From an uncultured Pelagibacteraceae bacterium (GTDB taxonomy: Bacteria; Pseudomonadota; Alphaproteobacteria; Pelagibacterales; Pelagibacteraceae): a DNA stretch of 35,478 bases. The notes under the pieces were generated by a model. It did no database searches. It was not told the origin of the DNA and saw nothing but the letters and a program-made list of their open reading frames with translations. Below are positions 14,842 to 23,725 of this stretch, in pieces. The stretch is from positions 1 through 35,478 of the forward strand of contig CACDEU010000012.1 of NCBI GenBank assembly GCA_902551895.1, given 5' to 3'. Made by a program: the position numbers and the translations under genes. Every line of letters starts with the position of its first letter. The stretch's first letter is position 1.

Positions 14842-16296
14842 TTATATTTTTTGATCGTATTCACCAATTTTACCAGTTTTTTGGAGTAACTCATCAATGA
14901 ATTTAAAGATCTTTTTCTTTCTATCGTCAGATGTAGGACTCTCAGTAACAACCACTAATGAAGGTTTATTTGATGAAGCTCTAATTAAACCCCAAGAACC
15001 ATCATTAAAAGAAAATCTAACACCATTTACTGTTAATACTTCAACAATTTCCTGGCCGTCAACTTTAGTTTTATTATCTTTAATTTCTTTAACTTGATTT
15101 ACCAACTCATCAACTACTTGATATTTTTCTTCATCCTTGCAGAAAGGAGCCATAGTAGGGGATTGATATGTATTAGGTAATTCTTTTATTATTTCGCTCA
15201 TTTTTTTATTTTGTTTATCAAGTAAATGACAAACTTGAATAGCAGAATTAATTCCATCATCATAGCCATACCCCAGAGGTTGATTAAAAAAGAAATGTCC
15301 ACTTTTTTCAAATCCTGCTAAGGCCTTTTCGTTATTTACTTTTCTTTTGATATGAGAGTGTCCTGTTTTCCAATAAATAGTTTTACAATCATTTTCTAAA
15401 AGAATTTTATCATTTGAGTAAAGCCCTGTTGATTTTACATCAACTACAAATTTAGAGCCTTTGTATTTAGGTGATAAGTTTCTTGCTATAATTAATCCTA
15501 TTTTGTCTGAAAATATTTCATTACCTTCATTATCAATAACACCACATCGATCTCCATCACCATCAAAGCCAAAACCAATATCAGCATTATTATCTTTTAC
15601 TACTTTTGATATTGCATGTAACATTTCAAGATCTTCGGGATTTGGATTATATTTTGGAAAATTCCAATCTAATTTACAATCAAGTTCAATTACTTCACAA
15701 CCTATACCTCTTAAAATATCTGGTGCAAATATTCCCGCCGTTCCGTTTCCACACGCAACAACTGCTTTTATTTTTTTATTTATCTTATTTTTACTTATTA
15801 AATCATTCTTATAAACTTCTTGAAAATTACTTATTTGTTTTTCACTTCCTTTTCCTTCTGTAAATTTTTGATTTAATGTTATATCTTTTAATTCTTTCAT
15901 TTCTTCTGGGGCATGAGTTAAACCTTTTTTAATCCCCATCTTAACACCGGTCCAACCATTCTCATTATGACTAGCTGTTACCATAGCTACTGCATCTGAG
16001 TTTAAATTAAATTGTGCGAAATAAACCATTGGTGATAATGACAAACCGACATCTTCAACAAAGCATCCTGTTGACACCAATCCTTTTTTTAACGCTAATT
16101 TAATTTCTTCACTGTAAGATCTATAGTCGTGACCTACGATTATTCTTGGGTTATTTTTTTTTGTATGATTTATAATTTGAGTACCCAGACCTTTTCCCAG
16201 ATTCTCAATCCCTAGAAGGTTGATGTTTTTATCATACAACCATCTGGCGTCATATTCTCTAAAACCATAAGGATCAATTTTTGTTGAATTTACCAT
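14842..16296 (-). CDS. Phosphomannomutase/phosphoglucomutase
   Basis: A 484-residue alpha-D-phosphohexomutase that interconverts hexose 1- and 6-phosphates (AlgC/ManB/Pgm group). All four family signatures are seen: the phosphoserine loop TASHNENGWTG with Ser109, the metal loop DGDGDR at 245-250, the sugar loop FEKSGH, and the C-terminal phosphate loop RASSNKPS. N-terminal YGFREYDARW fits the PMM/PGM branch. It supplies sugar-1-phosphates for surface glycans, which fits the glycosyltransferases in the window. It is a single-gene unit with its own terminator. Confidence 0.93.
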   Translation of the reverse strand: MVNSTKIDPYGFREYDARWLYDKNINLLGIENLGKGLGTQIINHTKKNNPRIIVGHDYRSYSEEIKLALKKGLVSTGCFVEDVGLSLSPMVYFAQFNLNSDAVAMVTASHNENGWTGVKMGIKKGLTHAPEEMKELKDITLNQKFTEGKGSEKQISNFQEVYKNDLISKNKINKKIKAVVACGNGTAGIFAPDILRGIGCEVIELDCKLDWNFPKYNPNPEDLEMLHAISKVVKDNNADIGFGFDGDGDRCGVIDNEGNEIFSDKIGLIIARNLSPKYKGSKFVVDVKSTGLYSNDKILLENDCKTIYWKTGHSHIKRKVNNEKALAGFEKSGHFFFNQPLGYGYDDGINSAIQVCHLLDKQNKKMSEIIKELPNTYQSPTMAPFCKDEEKYQVVDELVNQVKEIKDNKTKVDGQEIVEVLTVNGVRFSFNDGSWGLIRASSNKPSLVVVTESPTSDDRKKKIFKFIDELLQKTGKIGEYDQKI

Positions 16297-16328
16297 GTTA
16301 ATATATGTACATTTTTTTTATTTTTTTA

Positions 16329-16357
16329 TTGATATTTATTTGTTATGTTCTATATAT
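16329..16357 (+). promoter_or_regulatory. Candidate sigma-70-type promoter of nrdAB
   Basis: TTGATA (16329-16334) is followed after 16 bases by TATATA (16351-16356). If used, transcription would begin near 16364 and the LexA-type box (16347-16361) would cover the -10 region. The region is very AT-rich, so other -10 choices exist. Confidence 0.4.
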
Positions 16358-16361
16358 GTTC
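16347..16361 (+). promoter_or_regulatory. LexA-type SOS box (GTTC-N7-GTTC) upstream of nrdAB
   Basis: The sequence is GTTC, TATATAT, GTTC. This is an exact match to the direct-repeat operator GTTCN7GTTC bound by LexA in alphaproteobacteria. It lies 80 bases before the nrdA start, in the only sizeable intergenic region of the window. By a rough estimate at 30% GC, about 0.002 such sites are expected by chance in this gap, though about 0.5 in the whole window. Confidence 0.6.
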
Positions 16362-16403
16362 TATTGATTTCTGATTTATATAGTATATTAAAGAAATCTA
16401 CAT

Positions 16404-16418
16404 ACAACATCTAGTTGT
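16404..16418 (+). repeat. Inverted repeat in the nrdA leader
   Basis: ACAAC and GTTGT flank ATCTA, 23 bases before the nrdA start. It could be a second operator or a small leader hairpin. It does not match the 16-base NrdR box. Arms of five bases are weak evidence. Confidence 0.3.
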
Positions 16419-16441
16419 TTTACTAAAAATAAGGGAGTTAA

Positions 16442-18379
16442 ATGAACAAAGTTTTGTCTCAAGCCATCAAGAAAGCTGTCTCTGAATTTTCACCAGAAAC
16501 ACAAGAAAACCATTTAGATAAAAGACCAGATTTATTCTCTTTGAATAATGAAACTGAACTTTTTCAAAATTCAAAAGGTATAACAATTAAAATTGATCGA
16601 ACCAAAGATGAAAACCTAACATCATTTGGAAAAGCAACTCTAAGTGATAGATATCTAGGTTTTAACGAATCCTACCAAGATTTATTTGCAAGAGTGGCAA
16701 GCCACTATGCTGATGATAATTTACATGCTCAAAGATTATATAACTACATAAGCAATCTTTGGTTCATGCCAGCAACACCTGTACTTTCAAATGGTGGAAC
16801 CAAAAGAGGTTTGCCTATTTCATGTTTTTTAAATGAAGCAAACGATAGCCTTCATGGAATTTTAGATCTCTGGAGTGAAAATGTTTGGTTGGCAGCTAAA
16901 GGTGGTGGTATAGGAAGTTATTGGGGGAACCTAAGATCTATTGGAGAAAAAATTGGTAGAGTGGGAAAAACTTCAGGAATAATTCCTTTTATTAAAGTAA
17001 TGGATTCTTTAACAATGGCTATTAGCCAAGGATCACTTAGAAGAGGTTCTGCTGCATGCTATCTTCCAATTGATCATCCAGAGATAGAAGAGTTTATTGA
17101 AATGAGAAGACCTACTGGAGGAGATCCAAATAGAAAATCATTAAATCTTCATCATGGTGTTCTTGTAAGTGACGCTTTCATGAGAGCAGTTGAGCTTGAT
17201 GAACAGTGGGCTCTAAAAAGCCCTAAAGATGGAGTAGTTCAATCAACTGTTTCTGCTAGGAATTTATGGATAAGATTGTTAACTGCAAGAATAGAAACAG
17301 GAGAGCCTTATATAATTTATATAGATACAGTAAATAGACTTATTCCTCAACACCACAAACTTGCTGGACTTACAGTTAAAACATCTAACTTGTGTAGTGA
17401 AATTACTTTACCAACAGGAGTTGATAAAGATGGTAGAGATAGAACGGCTGTATGTTGTTTATCTTCTTTAAACATAGAAAAATACGATGAATGGAAAGAT
17501 GATAAAAATTTTATAGAAGATGTAATGAGATTTTTAGATAATGTGTTAACAGATTTTATTGAAAGAGCACCTGAAGAATTTAGTGATGCTACCTATTCAG
17601 CTATGAGAGAAAGAAGTGTAGGTTTAGGTGTTATGGGTCTTCATTCATTTTTCCAAAAAAAAATGATTCCACTTGAGTCTGTTATGAGCAAAGTTTGGAA
17701 TAAAAAGATTTTTGAACATATCCAAAAAGATGTAGATAAAGCTTCTAAAGAGTTAGCAGAGGAAAGGGGAGCGTGCCCTGATGCTGCAGATTATGGAATA
17801 AAAGAAAGATTTTCAAACAAAACAGCAATAGCTCCTACAGCTTCAATATCTATTATTTGCGGTGGAACTTCACCAGGTGTTGAACCAATTGCCGCTAATA
17901 GCTTTACACACAAAACACTTTCAGGTTCTTTTAATGTTAGAAATAGATATCTTGAAAAGATATTAGAAAAACATGATAAAAATGATGATGAAACATGGTC
18001 TAGCATTACAACTAACCAAGGTTCTGTATCTCATTTAGATTTCTTAACACAACAAGAAAAAGATGTGTTTAAAACAGCATTTGAATTGGATCAAAAATGG
18101 ATTGTAGAATTAGGTGCCGATAGAACGCCTCATATATCTCAAGCACAATCTATAAATATATTTATTCCTGCAGATATTCATAAAAAAGAGTTGCACCAAA
18201 TTCATTTTCAAGCATGGAAAAAAGGCCTTAAGAGCCTTTATTATTGTAGATCTAAATCAATCCAAAGAGCTGAAAATGTTAATGATGCAAAAGTAACCGA
18301 TGTTACAGCTAATGTTTATAAATCTAAAAATCAACAAAACGAAGAGCAAGAATATGAGGAATGTTTATCATGTCAGTAA
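16442..18379 (+). CDS. nrdA: Ribonucleoside-diphosphate reductase alpha subunit (class I, no ATP cone)
   Basis: A 645-residue catalytic subunit that reduces ribonucleoside diphosphates for DNA synthesis. Cys128 (ISCFL) and Cys338 (AVCCL) are the expected redox pair, and Asn316, Cys318 and Glu320 (NLCSE) form the radical active site. LYYCRS carries the double Tyr of the radical path, and the tail EECLSCQ provides the shuttle cysteines 641 and 644. The protein is over 100 residues shorter than E. coli NrdA (761). There is no room for the N-terminal ATP-cone that gives dATP on/off control. A good AAGGGAG ribosome site precedes the ATG. nrdB follows with overlap, and a LexA-type box sits upstream. 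Confidence 0.95.
   Translation: MNKVLSQAIKKAVSEFSPETQENHLDKRPDLFSLNNETELFQNSKGITIKIDRTKDENLTSFGKATLSDRYLGFNESYQDLFARVASHYADDNLHAQRLYNYISNLWFMPATPVLSNGGTKRGLPISCFLNEANDSLHGILDLWSENVWLAAKGGGIGSYWGNLRSIGEKIGRVGKTSGIIPFIKVMDSLTMAISQGSLRRGSAACYLPIDHPEIEEFIEMRRPTGGDPNRKSLNLHHGVLVSDAFMRAVELDEQWALKSPKDGVVQSTVSARNLWIRLLTARIETGEPYIIYIDTVNRLIPQHHKLAGLTVKTSNLCSEITLPTGVDKDGRDRTAVCCLSSLNIEKYDEWKDDKNFIEDVMRFLDNVLTDFIERAPEEFSDATYSAMRERSVGLGVMGLHSFFQKKMIPLESVMSKVWNKKIFEHIQKDVDKASKELAEERGACPDAADYGIKERFSNKTAIAPTASISIICGGTSPGVEPIAANSFTHKTLSGSFNVRNRYLEKILEKHDKNDDETWSSITTNQGSVSHLDFLTQQEKDVFKTAFELDQKWIVELGADRTPHISQAQSINIFIPADIHKKELHQIHFQAWKKGLKSLYYCRSKSIQRAENVNDAKVTDVTANVYKSKNQQNEEQEYEECLSCQ
18356..18360 (+). promoter_or_regulatory. 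Ribosome binding site that decides the nrdB start
   Basis: GAGGA ends directly at base 18360. It is nine bases before ATG 18370 but has zero spacing to ATG 18361. The site therefore supports 18370 as the nrdB start. It lies inside the nrdA tail codons. Confidence 0.65.
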
Positions 18380-19377
18380 TAAAAAATGTTAAAAAAGAAA
18401 TAATTACCCCAAAAAAAATGGGTCTGTTGGTAGAGAACCCAGTATACAAACCATTTAGATATCCATGGTGTTACGACGCTTGGTTAACTCAACAAAGAAT
18501 TCACTGGCTACCAGAAGAAGTGCCTTTAGGCGATGACGTAAGAGATTGGCAAAAAAATCTATCACAATCCGAAAAAAATTTATTAACTCAAATTTTTAGA
18601 TTTTTTACACAGGCTGATGTTGAGGTTAATAATTGTTACCTAAGACATTACACAACAGTTTTTAAACCAACTGAAGTCCTAATGATGATGACAGCGTTTG
18701 CATCGATGGAAACAGTTCATATTGCAGCTTATTCTCATTTACTTGATACAATTGGAATGCCTGAATCTGAATATTCGGCATTTATGAAATATAAAGAAAT
18801 GAAAGACAAATATGATTACATGCAAGGATTTAATGTTAATTCAAAAGAAGATATTGCAAAAACTATGGCAGTGTTCAGTGCGTTTACTGAAGGATTACAA
18901 TTGTTCGCAAGCTTTGCAATCTTGCTTAATTTTCCAAGGTTTAACAAAATGAAAGGTATGGGTCAGATAGTTACCTGGTCCGTAAGAGATGAAACTTTAC
19001 ATTGCAATTCTATGATAAGATTGTTCAAAGAGTTTATAAAAGAAAATCCAGAAATTTGGACACCTCAACTTAAAAAAGAACTTTACGAAGCGTGTAGAAC
19101 AATAATTCATCATGAAGATGCTTTTATTGATTTAGCTTTTGAAATGGGACCTATGGAAGGATTAACAGCAAAAGAAGTTAAAGATTATATAAGATTTATT
19201 GGAAACAGAAGGCTTGCTCAATTAGGTTTAGAGCCAATTTATGAAGTTGATAAAAATCCATTAACTTGGTTAGATACTATGCTGAATGCAGTTGAACATA
19301 TGAATTTCTTTGAAGGAAGAGCAACAGAATATTCAAAAGCATCAACACAAGGAAATTGGACAGAAGCTTTTAGTTAA
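18370..19377 (+). CDS. nrdB: Ribonucleoside-diphosphate reductase beta subunit (tyrosyl-radical, di-iron)
   Basis: A 335-residue R2 subunit that holds the di-iron centre and the stable radical. Numbered from Met 18370, the metal ligands are Asp83, Glu114, His117 (METVH), Glu174 (FTEGLQ), Glu208 and His211 (RDETLH). The radical tyrosine is Tyr121, four residues after the first His. The set is complete, so a normal tyrosyl-radical class Ia-type enzyme is expected, not the Phe-containing Ic type. An upstream in-frame ATG at 18361 would add three residues but has no spacing to the ribosome site. It overlaps nrdA by ten bases, which is consistent with coupled synthesis of the two subunits. Confidence 0.95.
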   Translation: MSVIKNVKKEIITPKKMGLLVENPVYKPFRYPWCYDAWLTQQRIHWLPEEVPLGDDVRDWQKNLSQSEKNLLTQIFRFFTQADVEVNNCYLRHYTTVFKPTEVLMMMTAFASMETVHIAAYSHLLDTIGMPESEYSAFMKYKEMKDKYDYMQGFNVNSKEDIAKTMAVFSAFTEGLQLFASFAILLNFPRFNKMKGMGQIVTWSVRDETLHCNSMIRLFKEFIKENPEIWTPQLKKELYEACRTIIHHEDAFIDLAFEMGPMEGLTAKEVKDYIRFIGNRRLAQLGLEPIYEVDKNPLTWLDTMLNAVEHMNFFEGRATEYSKASTQGNWTEAFS

Positions 19378-19386
19378 TCTATAATT

Positions 19387-20511
19387 TTATCTTTGATTAA
19401 GGAGCATAACTTTTCTATGCTTTGCTCCACTATATTTAGAAAGTGGTCTAATTAATTTATTTGCCGCATGTTGTTCCATAATGTGTGCAGACCAACCAGT
19501 AATTCTAGATATTACAAAGATAGGTGTGAAGAAATCTGTATCAAAACCCATTAGATGGTAAGTAGGTCCAGTAGGGTAGTCAACATTTGGATGAATATTT
19601 TTTCTTTCAATCATAACATTTTTAACAATGTCATAAATTTTAATAAATTTATTATCTTTTTTTATTGATGCAACTTTTTTAAAGTATTTCTCCATTGTAG
19701 GCACTCTTGAATCGCCTCTTTTATAAACCCTATGACCAAAACCCATTACAACATCTTTATTTTTAAGCGCTTTATTGATCCATTTGAGTGCGTTTTCAGG
19801 CTTTTTGATTTTATTCATCATATGCATCACTTCTTCATTAGCACCACCATGTAAAGGACCTTTTAAACTTGCAATAGCACCAGTTATTGCTCCATGAATA
19901 TCAGACAAACTACTAGTTATAGTTCTTGCAGTAAATGTTGAAACATTAAAACTATGTTCAGCGTATAGTATTAATGAAACATCAAATGCCTTAACAATTT
20001 CTTTACTTGGTACTTTTCCGAAACACATATAAAAAAAGTTTTCTGAGAAAGATAAGTTTTTTTTTGGAGCTATCATTTTTTTACCTTTTCTAGCCCTAAA
20101 AAAGGCGGCTAAAGCAATTGGGGTTTTTGAAAATATTCTTATAGCTTTTCTCATGTTAGCTTTTGGAGAATTATCTTTTGTTTCTTTATCTTCTAAAGCC
20201 ATTAAACTTACAGCTGTTCTAGCCACATCCATAGGATGGGCCTTTTTTGGCATTTTTCTAATATCGCTTAAAATTTCTTTTGAAAGCTTTCGATCTGATC
20301 TTTCTTCTTTAATAAAACTTTTTAATTGTTTTTTATTTGGAAGTTCTCCGTTTAAAACAAGATAAGCAACTTCTTCAAAATTACATTTTGCGCAAAGATC
20401 TTGAACTGCATAACCTCTGTATGTAAGAGAATTTATGTCGGGCATTACTTGCGAAACTGTAGTTTCGTCAACAACAATACCTAATAAGCCTTTTTTAATT
20501 TCATCACCCAT
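19387..20511 (-). CDS. prpC: 2-methylcitrate synthase / citrate synthase family
   Basis: A 374-residue type II citrate-synthase-family enzyme. It condenses propionyl-CoA with oxaloacetate to 2-methylcitrate. The N-terminus GLLGIVVDETTVSQVMPDI and LTYRGYAVQDL are typical of PrpC. The catalytic set is visible: LHGGANEE (His), GFGHRVYKRGDSRV (His) and GFDTDFFTP (Asp). The length is shorter than TCA-cycle citrate synthases (about 430). The call is strongly supported by the adjacent prpB and prpD. Its ATG overlaps the prpB stop by one base (TAATG). Side activity with acetyl-CoA is common in the family. Confidence 0.93.
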   Translation of the reverse strand: MGDEIKKGLLGIVVDETTVSQVMPDINSLTYRGYAVQDLCAKCNFEEVAYLVLNGELPNKKQLKSFIKEERSDRKLSKEILSDIRKMPKKAHPMDVARTAVSLMALEDKETKDNSPKANMRKAIRIFSKTPIALAAFFRARKGKKMIAPKKNLSFSENFFYMCFGKVPSKEIVKAFDVSLILYAEHSFNVSTFTARTITSSLSDIHGAITGAIASLKGPLHGGANEEVMHMMNKIKKPENALKWINKALKNKDVVMGFGHRVYKRGDSRVPTMEKYFKKVASIKKDNKFIKIYDIVKNVMIERKNIHPNVDYPTGPTYHLMGFDTDFFTPIFVISRITGWSAHIMEQHAANKLIRPLSKYSGAKHRKVMLLNQR

Positions 20512-21407
20512 TATTCATGACCCTCTGTACTAAAATTATAAATTTTTTCATCTAGTGAATTATATTTTTCGTACTCAACTAAATCATACAATCTTTTTCT
20601 GGTTTGCATTTTATCAATAATATTATTTTGATGTCCATCGTCAAAAATAGCACGCAGGCCATCTTCCACGTTTTTCATAGCTAATCGTTGTGTAGTTACA
20701 GGATAAATTACAATATTGTAGCCTATATTTTCTAGCTCTTTATAATTTAATAATTTTGATTTACCAAATTCAGTCATATTAGCTAGCAGATAACAATTAA
20801 GAGATTTTCTTACTTTTTCAAATTCTTTTTCGTCATGTAAAGCTTCAGGAAAAATAACTTCTGCCCCAGCATCGACATAACTCTTGCACCTATCGATCAT
20901 CTTATCAATGCCCTCAACACTTTTAGCATCCGATCTTGCAATTACTTTAAAGTTTTTATCTTTCTTTGAGTTTACACATTCCTTAATTTTTTTTATCATT
21001 TCTTCTTTAGTAACCAATTCTTTATTTTCTAGATGACCACATCTTTTTTGTGCCACTTGGTCTTCAATATGAACTCCAGTAATTCCAAATTTTTCAAAAG
21101 TTTCAATAGTTTCTTTGCAAGATTTAAATCCAGTATCAATATCAACAATTGTTGGTAAGTTTGTAACTCTAGCTATTTGATTAGCTCTATTACTTACATC
21201 TTGTAGAGTAGTTAATCCAATGTCAGGATATCCTAAATCGTTGGACATAACTCCTCCAGAAACGTAAACAGCATCATAACCAATTTCTTCAATTACTTTT
21301 GCCGTTAAAGGGTTATAAGCACCAGGAACTCTTAATATTTTTTTTGATTTTAATTTTTTATCAAATTCTTCTCTTTTTTCTTCTGGCTTTTTTTTTATAA
21401 AATGCAC
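20511..21407 (-). CDS. prpB: Methylisocitrate lyase
   Basis: A 298-residue TIM-barrel lyase of the isocitrate lyase/PEP mutase superfamily that splits 2-methylisocitrate to pyruvate and succinate. Key motifs are PGAYNPLTAKVIEEIGYDAVY, SGGVMSNDLGYPDIGLTTL, VDIDTGF (Mg-binding Asp) and EDQVAQKRCGHLENKELV, whose KRCGH carries the catalytic Cys. The start codon is GTG at 21407, overlapping the prpD stop by one base (TAGTG). No better start is available in the first 30 codons. It is co-transcribed with prpD and prpC. Confidence 0.95.
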   Translation of the reverse strand: MHFIKKKPEEKREEFDKKLKSKKILRVPGAYNPLTAKVIEEIGYDAVYVSGGVMSNDLGYPDIGLTTLQDVSNRANQIARVTNLPTIVDIDTGFKSCKETIETFEKFGITGVHIEDQVAQKRCGHLENKELVTKEEMIKKIKECVNSKKDKNFKVIARSDAKSVEGIDKMIDRCKSYVDAGAEVIFPEALHDEKEFEKVRKSLNCYLLANMTEFGKSKLLNYKELENIGYNIVIYPVTTQRLAMKNVEDGLRAIFDDGHQNNIIDKMQTRKRLYDLVEYEKYNSLDEKIYNFSTEGHE

Positions 21408-22909
21408 TAAAAAATCCCTTTTTTATTATTTTTTTTCAAATTAGAACTTTTGATTTCTATATTAAGTTTATTTAACTGTCCTGATTTTAATTTAGTTAAA
21501 TTTTGTACAGTTTTTAAAAAACGATCACTTTCTTTTTTAGAAAGAATATTTTTTGTTAATGTTAAAAATTTATTTATATAATTTTTTCTTACAAAAGGTC
21601 TTAATCCATATGGGTGTGCATCAGCCTTATCTAATTGTTCAATAATTTTTTTATTATTATTTAGTGTCACAACTACTTTTGCTCCAAATGATTTATTTTT
21701 TGGATTGGGATCATGATATTTTTTAGTCCATTTTTTATCTTCATGTGTTTTAATTGATCGCCAAATCTTTATAGTGCTTTTTTTATTAGCTCTAGACTTT
21801 TTATATGAGTTAACATGATGCCAGCTCGCATCTTCTAAAGCTACAGCAAATATATACATTATTGAATGATCTAAGGTCTCTCTACTTGCCTTAGGATCCA
21901 TTTTTTGAGGATCGTTTGCACCAGTTCCAATTACAAAATGTGTGTGATGACTTGTATAGATATCAATTTTTTTTATTTGACTAAGATTTTGAATTTTTTT
22001 GTTAAGTTTTTTAGCTATATCGATAAGAGCTTGCGCTTGATATTCGGCAGAATATTCTTTTGTGTATGTTTCTAATATAGCTTTTTTTTCCTCTTTTTTT
22101 TTTGGTAAAGGAACTTTGTATAATGCTTTTTTGCCATCAAGTATTCGAGCAATTACACTATCTTCTCCTTCATAAATAGGACTTGGTGCTCCTTCACCGC
22201 GCATTACTCTGTCTACAGCTTCAATTGCAAGTTTGCCTGCATGAGCAGGTGCGTAAGCCTTCCAACTTGAAATCTCACCTTTTCTAGATTGTCTTGTGGA
22301 TATTGTTGTATGAAGTGCCTGTTGAATTGCTTGATAAATTGTATTTGTATTTAATCTAAGCATTGCACCAATGCCTGCAGCAACACTAGGTCCAAGATGT
22401 GCAATATGATCAACTTTATGTTTGTGTAAACAAATTCCTTTAACTAAATTTACCTGAACTTCATAAGCGGTAATTATTCCTCTTATTAAATCCATTCCAC
22501 TTTTTTTCTTTTGTTGAGCAACAGCTAAAAGAGGTGGGATATTGTCACCTGGGTGACTATAATCTGCAGCTAAAAAAGTATCATGAAAATCTAATTCTCT
22601 TACTGCCGTTCCATTTGCCCATGCTGCCCACTCACAATCAAATTTATTTTTTGAACTAACACCAAATAATGTTGCCCCATATTTCTTAGGATGCTTTAAA
22701 GCCATTTCTCTTGAAGAAATTACTGATTTTCTATTTAATGAAGCAGTTGCAACTGAAGCATTATCGATAATTCTATTGATCACCATTTCAATAGATTTTT
22801 TATTTAATTTTGCATTGTCACTAGATGTTTCTGCCAATTTCCAAGCAAGTTGATTTTTCTTACTTAATTTAATTTTTGATGGGTATACTTTTACAGTATG
22901 AATTTTCAA
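21407..22909 (-). CDS. prpD: 2-methylcitrate dehydratase (MmgE/PrpD family)
   Basis: A 500-residue MmgE/PrpD enzyme that dehydrates 2-methylcitrate in the methylcitrate cycle. Typical segments are GVSSKNKFDCEWAAWANGTAVRELDFHDTF, DYSHPGDNIPPLLAVAQ, HIAHLGPSVAAGIGAML, SSWKAYAPAHAGKLAIEAV and DHSIMYIFAVALEDASWHH. The start is TTG at 22909: a GGAGAG ribosome site lies just upstream (22918-22913) and the protein then has normal length, whereas the first in-frame ATG would remove about 40 residues. It lies 55 bases after gph and leads directly into prpB. Confidence 0.94.
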   Translation of the reverse strand: MKIHTVKVYPSKIKLSKKNQLAWKLAETSSDNAKLNKKSIEMVINRIIDNASVATASLNRKSVISSREMALKHPKKYGATLFGVSSKNKFDCEWAAWANGTAVRELDFHDTFLAADYSHPGDNIPPLLAVAQQKKKSGMDLIRGIITAYEVQVNLVKGICLHKHKVDHIAHLGPSVAAGIGAMLRLNTNTIYQAIQQALHTTISTRQSRKGEISSWKAYAPAHAGKLAIEAVDRVMRGEGAPSPIYEGEDSVIARILDGKKALYKVPLPKKKEEKKAILETYTKEYSAEYQAQALIDIAKKLNKKIQNLSQIKKIDIYTSHHTHFVIGTGANDPQKMDPKASRETLDHSIMYIFAVALEDASWHHVNSYKKSRANKKSTIKIWRSIKTHEDKKWTKKYHDPNPKNKSFGAKVVVTLNNNKKIIEQLDKADAHPYGLRPFVRKNYINKFLTLTKNILSKKESDRFLKTVQNLTKLKSGQLNKLNIEIKSSNLKKNNKKGIF

Positions 22910-22964
22910 TTTCTCTCCAATTTTTATTGTTTTTTAATACAACCAGGAATGAGAATAATCAATA

Positions 22965-23654
22965 TTAATGATGTAAGTATTTTTGAACTATTTTTTCAAT
23001 TCCAACAAAATCACTTATTAAATGATCATGAGAAATTTCATTTACATTTTTTTCAGTATATCCATCTTCTAATAGAATAAATGGGATACTAGCAGCAGTT
23101 GCTGCATTTCCATCTGTTTCACTATCACCAATCATTATACTTTTTTTTATATCACCTTGCATAATTTCTATTACATTAGTTAAGTGCCTAGGGTCAGGCT
23201 TACAAAAATCAAAAGTGTCACTTCCCGCAACGTATTCAAAAAAATCGTAAACTTTAATTTGTTTTAACAAATCAATTGCAAGATGTTCTTGTTTATTTGT
23301 ACACACACCCATTGATATTTTATTTTCTTTACACCATTTTAAAAAGTCGTAAGCTCCATTAATTAATTTACTTTCATTTGCAATATTTTTTCCATAAAAA
23401 TCTATAAACTCTGTTACCATTTCTTTCTTAATTTTATCATCATTAATCTTTTTCAATTCTTTTTTTGCCTGTCCCCATACCGATCTACCAATTAATGACC
23501 CCGCTCCTTGACCTACTAATTTCCTTATGTCATCAGTTGATTTGGTTTCATATCCAAATTTTCTCATAACATGATTGTGAGCATTCATAAGATCTGGAGC
23601 TGTATCAACTAATGTACCGTCTAAATCAAACAATATGGTAAATTTTTGAGTCAT
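22965..23654 (-). CDS. gph: Phosphoglycolate phosphatase-type HAD hydrolase
   Basis: A 229-residue HAD-superfamily phosphatase. Motif I is FDLDGTLVDTAPDL (nucleophile Asp), motif II is VCTNKQ (Thr), then KPDPRHL (Lys) and MIGDSETDGNAA (acidic motif IV). The small alpha-helical cap between motifs I and II fits the Gph group that hydrolyses 2-phosphoglycolate. Pyrophosphatase PpaX-like specificity cannot be excluded. It is the first gene of the minus-strand unit that continues into the prp genes, but a direct functional link is not evident. Confidence 0.88.
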   Translation of the reverse strand: MTQKFTILFDLDGTLVDTAPDLMNAHNHVMRKFGYETKSTDDIRKLVGQGAGSLIGRSVWGQAKKELKKINDDKIKKEMVTEFIDFYGKNIANESKLINGAYDFLKWCKENKISMGVCTNKQEHLAIDLLKQIKVYDFFEYVAGSDTFDFCKPDPRHLTNVIEIMQGDIKKSIMIGDSETDGNAATAASIPFILLEDGYTEKNVNEISHDHLISDFVGIEKIVQKYLHH

Positions 23655-23725
23655 TTAAAAAGTATTAATAAGAAATAATTTGTGAATTAACGATCATGTT
23701 TACTTAACTATAAATAAAATTGCAA

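Noticed and set aside
15461-15863. Two overlapping plus-strand open frames within the phosphomannomutase gene
   Set aside because: Both are antisense to the DGDGDR-containing region of a full-length enzyme. The hydrophobic translations are an effect of reversed AT-rich codons.
16404-16418. NrdR box
   Set aside because: The repeat is 15 bases, single, and does not match the ACACWATATWTWGTGT-like consensus. Listed as an unassigned inverted repeat.
23655-23725. Lost N-terminal GlmU domain broken by a frameshift
   Set aside because: The 71-base gap is too short to hold the domain, and the region upstream is the intact gph gene on the other strand. No nucleotidyltransferase remnants are seen.
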